A program made the position numbers and the translations under genes. Positions 15,274 through 17,851 of a stretch of 17,851 bases of DNA are shown in pieces; the stretch's first letter is position 1, and each line of letters opens with the position of its first letter. The stretch spans positions 1-17,851 of the forward strand of contig DTPJ01000366.1 of the NCBI GenBank assembly GCA_011334435.1. The letters are read 5' to 3'. The notes beneath the pieces were generated by a model that worked only from the letters and a program-made list of their open reading frames with translations, made no database searches and had not been told where the DNA came from. Source of the stretch: Candidatus Poribacteria bacterium (GTDB lineage Bacteria; Poribacteria; DTPJ01).

Positions 15274-16674
15274 TCAACAGCTAATTTTTTCAAAATAATC
15301 TATCAAAAATGCCATTGATAAGCCAACAGCTAATCCCACTATACCCGCAATTACCATAATAAACTTAATTCTAGGGCTTATAGGACGGCTTACAGGTTGA
15401 GCTAAATCTATTATTTCAATACCACCTTTTACTTTTGATATGTTCTCGCTACTTTGCAAATTTGCTATCTCTGATTCAATCTTTTTCGTCAACAAATTCT
15501 TGTAAATATCTAATTTATATCCTATTTCTCTGTTCATCTTATCAAGATTATATTGATTTTCTGGCATTTCAGAGAAGATTCTCTCTTTTTCTGCATTAAG
15601 TTGTTTGATTAACTTATCAGTAGAATCAATACTAACGGAGTATGCAAGAATATTAAGTTCAGATTCTATGATTTGTCTTGCTAATGACTCATAAGTGGGA
15701 TTGCGTGACTCTGTCTTCGATGATACGTTCATTAACTCTAATCCGAGGCTTTTCATCTTATCGTTGAGTTGATCGATCTGAGATTGAATTGATTCTATTT
15801 TGGGATTTTTACTGCCAAGCCCAGATTCAGATTTGGCTTCTATAAGCTTTAAGTTTAGATCAGCTTGATCAGTTCTATATTTATTCCATAGTGCATCTTG
15901 AGATAATGTCCTTGAATACTCTATAAATTCTGGCTCTTTACTAATCCGAGATTTTAGATCAGCGAGTTTCTTTTGTTCTGCTTCAAGCCGAAACTCATTT
16001 GTCTCCTTAATTTCAATTAAATTTTTTAGCCGATTGAATATATAATCCGCATATAAAGACCATGTGATAGCATCACCTTTATTCTTCAAAAAATTCCTAA
16101 TATCCTTGTCTGAATTTTCCAATTGTGATTCAACGTCTTTTACTTTTTCGTCTATAAAATTTTGCTGATGGTCGATCTCTGAGGCTGTTTTTTCCTGCCT
16201 TTGATTCTGCATAACAACTATCAACTCATTGACAATATTTGCAGCACGTTGAGACCCGCCTTCGTCTCTCCTCATCTTAACACTAACTTCAATCATCTTC
16301 GTGTCAGGAACAATCTTTGCACTTATTTTTGGGGCTAAGAATTCGGGAGATAAATCTTTATATGTATCCAAAGAGCGAACCTTCAAGTTCCGAATTACAT
16401 TATTTAACAGTGAATTACTTACAAATCGCCTACATATAGTTTCCATAGAGACTTGATCAGTCCCTCGCGAAATAAGCCCCTGCATTATTCCATTTAACCC
16501 CGAAGGACTTGTCGCTTGCTGAATTTCTATCGTCGCAGTAGCTTCATATACCCTAGGCATATATAAAGCTACTATGAGTGCAGAACCGAAGATCAGAAGG
16601 AAGCTTATAATTACCACAAAATCATGTTTGCGTATAATTAAAAGGTAATCACGAAGATGGACGTCTCTTTCCAC
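15274..16674 (-). CDS. Wzz/GumC-type polysaccharide co-polymerase, no kinase domain
   Basis: This 466-residue inner-membrane protein has the chain-length-determinant layout. TM1 lies at about residues 18-38 after a short cytoplasmic tail (MERDVHLRDYLLIIRKHDF). The Wzz strand region follows (RVYEATATIEIQQA), then a long periplasmic coiled-coil stretch at about 170-420, and TM2 at about 435-460. TM2 is preceded by the Pro-rich QPVSRPISPR typical of the family. It ends seven residues after TM2 (YFEKISC), so the cytoplasmic tyrosine-kinase domain seen in many Wzc proteins is absent. It would control polysaccharide length together with a polymerase and the Wza-like protein encoded 14 bases upstream. 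The start is GTG at 16672-16674, with GAGGA (16681-16685) 6-7 bases before it. The stop is followed by no clear terminator. Confidence 0.9.
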   Translation of the reverse strand: MERDVHLRDYLLIIRKHDFVVIISFLLIFGSALIVALYMPRVYEATATIEIQQATSPSGLNGIMQGLISRGTDQVSMETICRRFVSNSLLNNVIRNLKVRSLDTYKDLSPEFLAPKISAKIVPDTKMIEVSVKMRRDEGGSQRAANIVNELIVVMQNQRQEKTASEIDHQQNFIDEKVKDVESQLENSDKDIRNFLKNKGDAITWSLYADYIFNRLKNLIEIKETNEFRLEAEQKKLADLKSRISKEPEFIEYSRTLSQDALWNKYRTDQADLNLKLIEAKSESGLGSKNPKIESIQSQIDQLNDKMKSLGLELMNVSSKTESRNPTYESLARQIIESELNILAYSVSIDSTDKLIKQLNAEKERIFSEMPENQYNLDKMNREIGYKLDIYKNLLTKKIESEIANLQSSENISKVKGGIEIIDLAQPVSRPISPRIKFIMVIAGIVGLAVGLSMAFLIDYFEKISC

Positions 16675-16688
16675 AGAATGTCCTCACA

Positions 16689-17851
16689 TTATGGAGTAGT
16701 TACATTTCTTATAACAGCGTATAATGTGCTTATTAATAAAACAACAGTATAAATGACATTCCAGTTTATATTAAAGCGACTTTCAGGAACAATAACAGTG
16801 TCACCAGCACTAACTTTTTTGTCCAAATATTTGCTTGGGTTTTTCCACAGATTAGAAGCATTAACCGTTATTTCTTGTCCAGTAGATTTTACAATTCTTA
16901 TTCGTTTTAAGTCCGCCCCTGCTTTTATTCTAGCTAAAGCTAAAACCTCTGTTATCGTGATTTCACCATCTATTTTAAATTGCCCTTGATTCTCAACATT
17001 GCCTAAAACAGTTATATTACCCCTTTCATGGACAATTACACTATCACCAGGTTTCACTTTAAATTCGTCATCAGGTTCTTTTGATAGAGAAGTTCTTTCC
17101 CATAAATTTGTAACATCAACAGACTTTACGATGCCATTTGAGATTATTGATATATTTCTAAGATCTGCTGAATTTTCTAACGCCCCACCTGCAAGTGCTA
17201 TTGCCTCTATAATAGTAATGTCAGATTTCACTGAATATTTGCCGGGCTTATGGACATGACCTATTATATTTATTTGATCATCTTTAATGGATGATGGTAT
17301 CAAAAGCACATCACCGTTTTCTAGCGTATATTTATCTTTCAGTACTTCTAAAATTGTGTTTTCTAATGGTGGGAATTTCAGGAATTCAAGATTTACTCGG
17401 ATAATATTATTCTGTCCCTTTATTATAATGGCATTAGCAAGATCAGCTGTTTCTTTATAACCTCCAGCTGATGCAAGTGCTTGAATAACAGTTATAGGTT
17501 TTATGATCTTTTTTATTCCCGGTTCTATTACATCTCCTATTACATATACATCTTGACGTGATTCTTTAAGTTGAACGGTTACCTGTGCCTTATCATAATA
17601 TCCAATATCTAATAGCTTGTCTTTTATTGATTGGGCAAGCTGAGCAACAGTCAATCCCTCTGCTTTAACATCACCTACAATATCATAAGTGATCATACCA
17701 TCAGGACGAACTATAACAGAGGCTGTTAGCTCTTTTTCATGTCCTACAATAGTTATGAGAAGTTGATCTCCGTATCCTATAACATATTCCTGACGACCTA
17801 CCCCATTATCACCAGCAATAGCCATTGATACCAAAGAAACTAAAAATGAAA
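16689..17851 (-). CDS. Wza-type polysaccharide export protein with three SLBB domains, 5' end cut by window
   Basis: The frame is open to the window edge, so the start is missing. The last visible residues before the mature region, SFLVSLVSMAIAG, are the end of a signal peptide. Counting from the first in-frame TTG (17832-17834), the order is a Poly_export domain at about 15-92 (EYVIGYGDQLLITI, VRPDGMITYDIVGDV), then three SLBB domains at about 95-139 (VIGDVIEPG), 187-233 (IIGHVHKPGKYSV) and 275-318 (VLGNVENQGQFKI). A hydrophobic C-terminal helix at about 355-373 (NVIYTVVLLISTLYAVI) could cross the outer membrane as the C-terminal helix of Wza does. Such proteins form the exit channel for capsule or exopolysaccharide. 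The Wzz-like gene follows 14 bases downstream. No Cys lipobox is visible in the part seen, so lipidation cannot be judged. Confidence 0.92.
   Translation of the reverse strand, partial: SFLVSLVSMAIAGDNGVGRQEYVIGYGDQLLITIVGHEKELTASVIVRPDGMITYDIVGDVKAEGLTVAQLAQSIKDKLLDIGYYDKAQVTVQLKESRQDVYVIGDVIEPGIKKIIKPITVIQALASAGGYKETADLANAIIIKGQNNIIRVNLEFLKFPPLENTILEVLKDKYTLENGDVLLIPSSIKDDQINIIGHVHKPGKYSVKSDITIIEAIALAGGALENSADLRNISIISNGIVKSVDVTNLWERTSLSKEPDDEFKVKPGDSVIVHERGNITVLGNVENQGQFKIDGEITITEVLALARIKAGADLKRIRIVKSTGQEITVNASNLWKNPSKYLDKKVSAGDTVIVPESRFNINWNVIYTVVLLISTLYAVIRNVTTP

Noticed and set aside
15272..15277. Second TTGACA overlapping the end of the Wzz-like gene
   Set aside because: No -10 box stands at 16-18 bases; the nearest AT-rich match is more than 20 bases away.
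17832..17834. TTG as the start of the Wza-type gene
   Set aside because: The frame stays open to the window edge and the residues just before it (SFLVSL) continue a signal-peptide core, so the real start is outside the window.

Overview
The window is an AT-rich stretch (G+C upper 30s to about 40 % by eye) from a Gram-negative, probably uncultivated bacterium. The diderm assignment rests on a Wza-type export protein, an ExbB/ExbD motor, an outer-membrane lipoprotein whose C-terminus ends in phenylalanine like a beta-barrel, and several signal peptides. I cannot fix the phylum from sequence alone; candidate phyla rich in TPR, YCF48 and CBM proteins (Poribacteria-like or similar) are a guess. 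All eleven genes lie on the minus strand, so transcription runs from high to low coordinates.

Layout in transcription order. (1) 17851-15274: a polysaccharide-export pair, a Wza/SLBB protein cut by the window edge and a Wzz/GumC-type co-polymerase without a kinase domain. (2) 15273-14664: a 610-base gap with a strong sigma70-type promoter (TTGACA, 17-base spacer, extended -10) and an untranslated leader of about 460 bases. (3) 14663-11574: a 1029-residue lipoprotein with a predicted outer-membrane barrel and Asp-rich, EF-hand-like loops. (4) 11179-6743: a 1478-residue periplasmic TPR protein. (5) 6467-4353: an ExbB/TolQ proton-channel subunit with an added periplasmic beta-sandwich domain, followed by two ExbD/TolR paralogues and a terminator. 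(6) 4196-403: a secreted carbohydrate-binding-module-like protein interrupted by one in-frame TGA, a secreted YCF48-repeat protein that looks like 14 propeller blades, and an MFS exporter. (7) 370-1: the start of an unrecognised single-pass membrane protein.

How the parts may work together: one ExbB/TolQ plus two ExbD/TolR subunits, a giant periplasmic TPR protein, an outer-membrane lipoprotein and Wza/Wzz export genes resemble, in composition only, the Myxococcus Agl-Glt/Nfs machinery, where a proton-driven motor acts on envelope or polysaccharide structures. No TonB or TolA is visible here. The downstream secreted CBM and YCF48 proteins would add surface or periplasmic carbohydrate and assembly functions. 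Joint function is inferred from gene order only; gaps and terminator-like hairpins between the large genes suggest several transcription units.

The points most worth a second look are the ExbB domain fusion, the two-ExbD motor without TonB, the in-frame TGA followed by a hairpin that meets simple bacterial SECIS rules, the 14-blade propeller, and the long structured leader before the outer-membrane lipoprotein.
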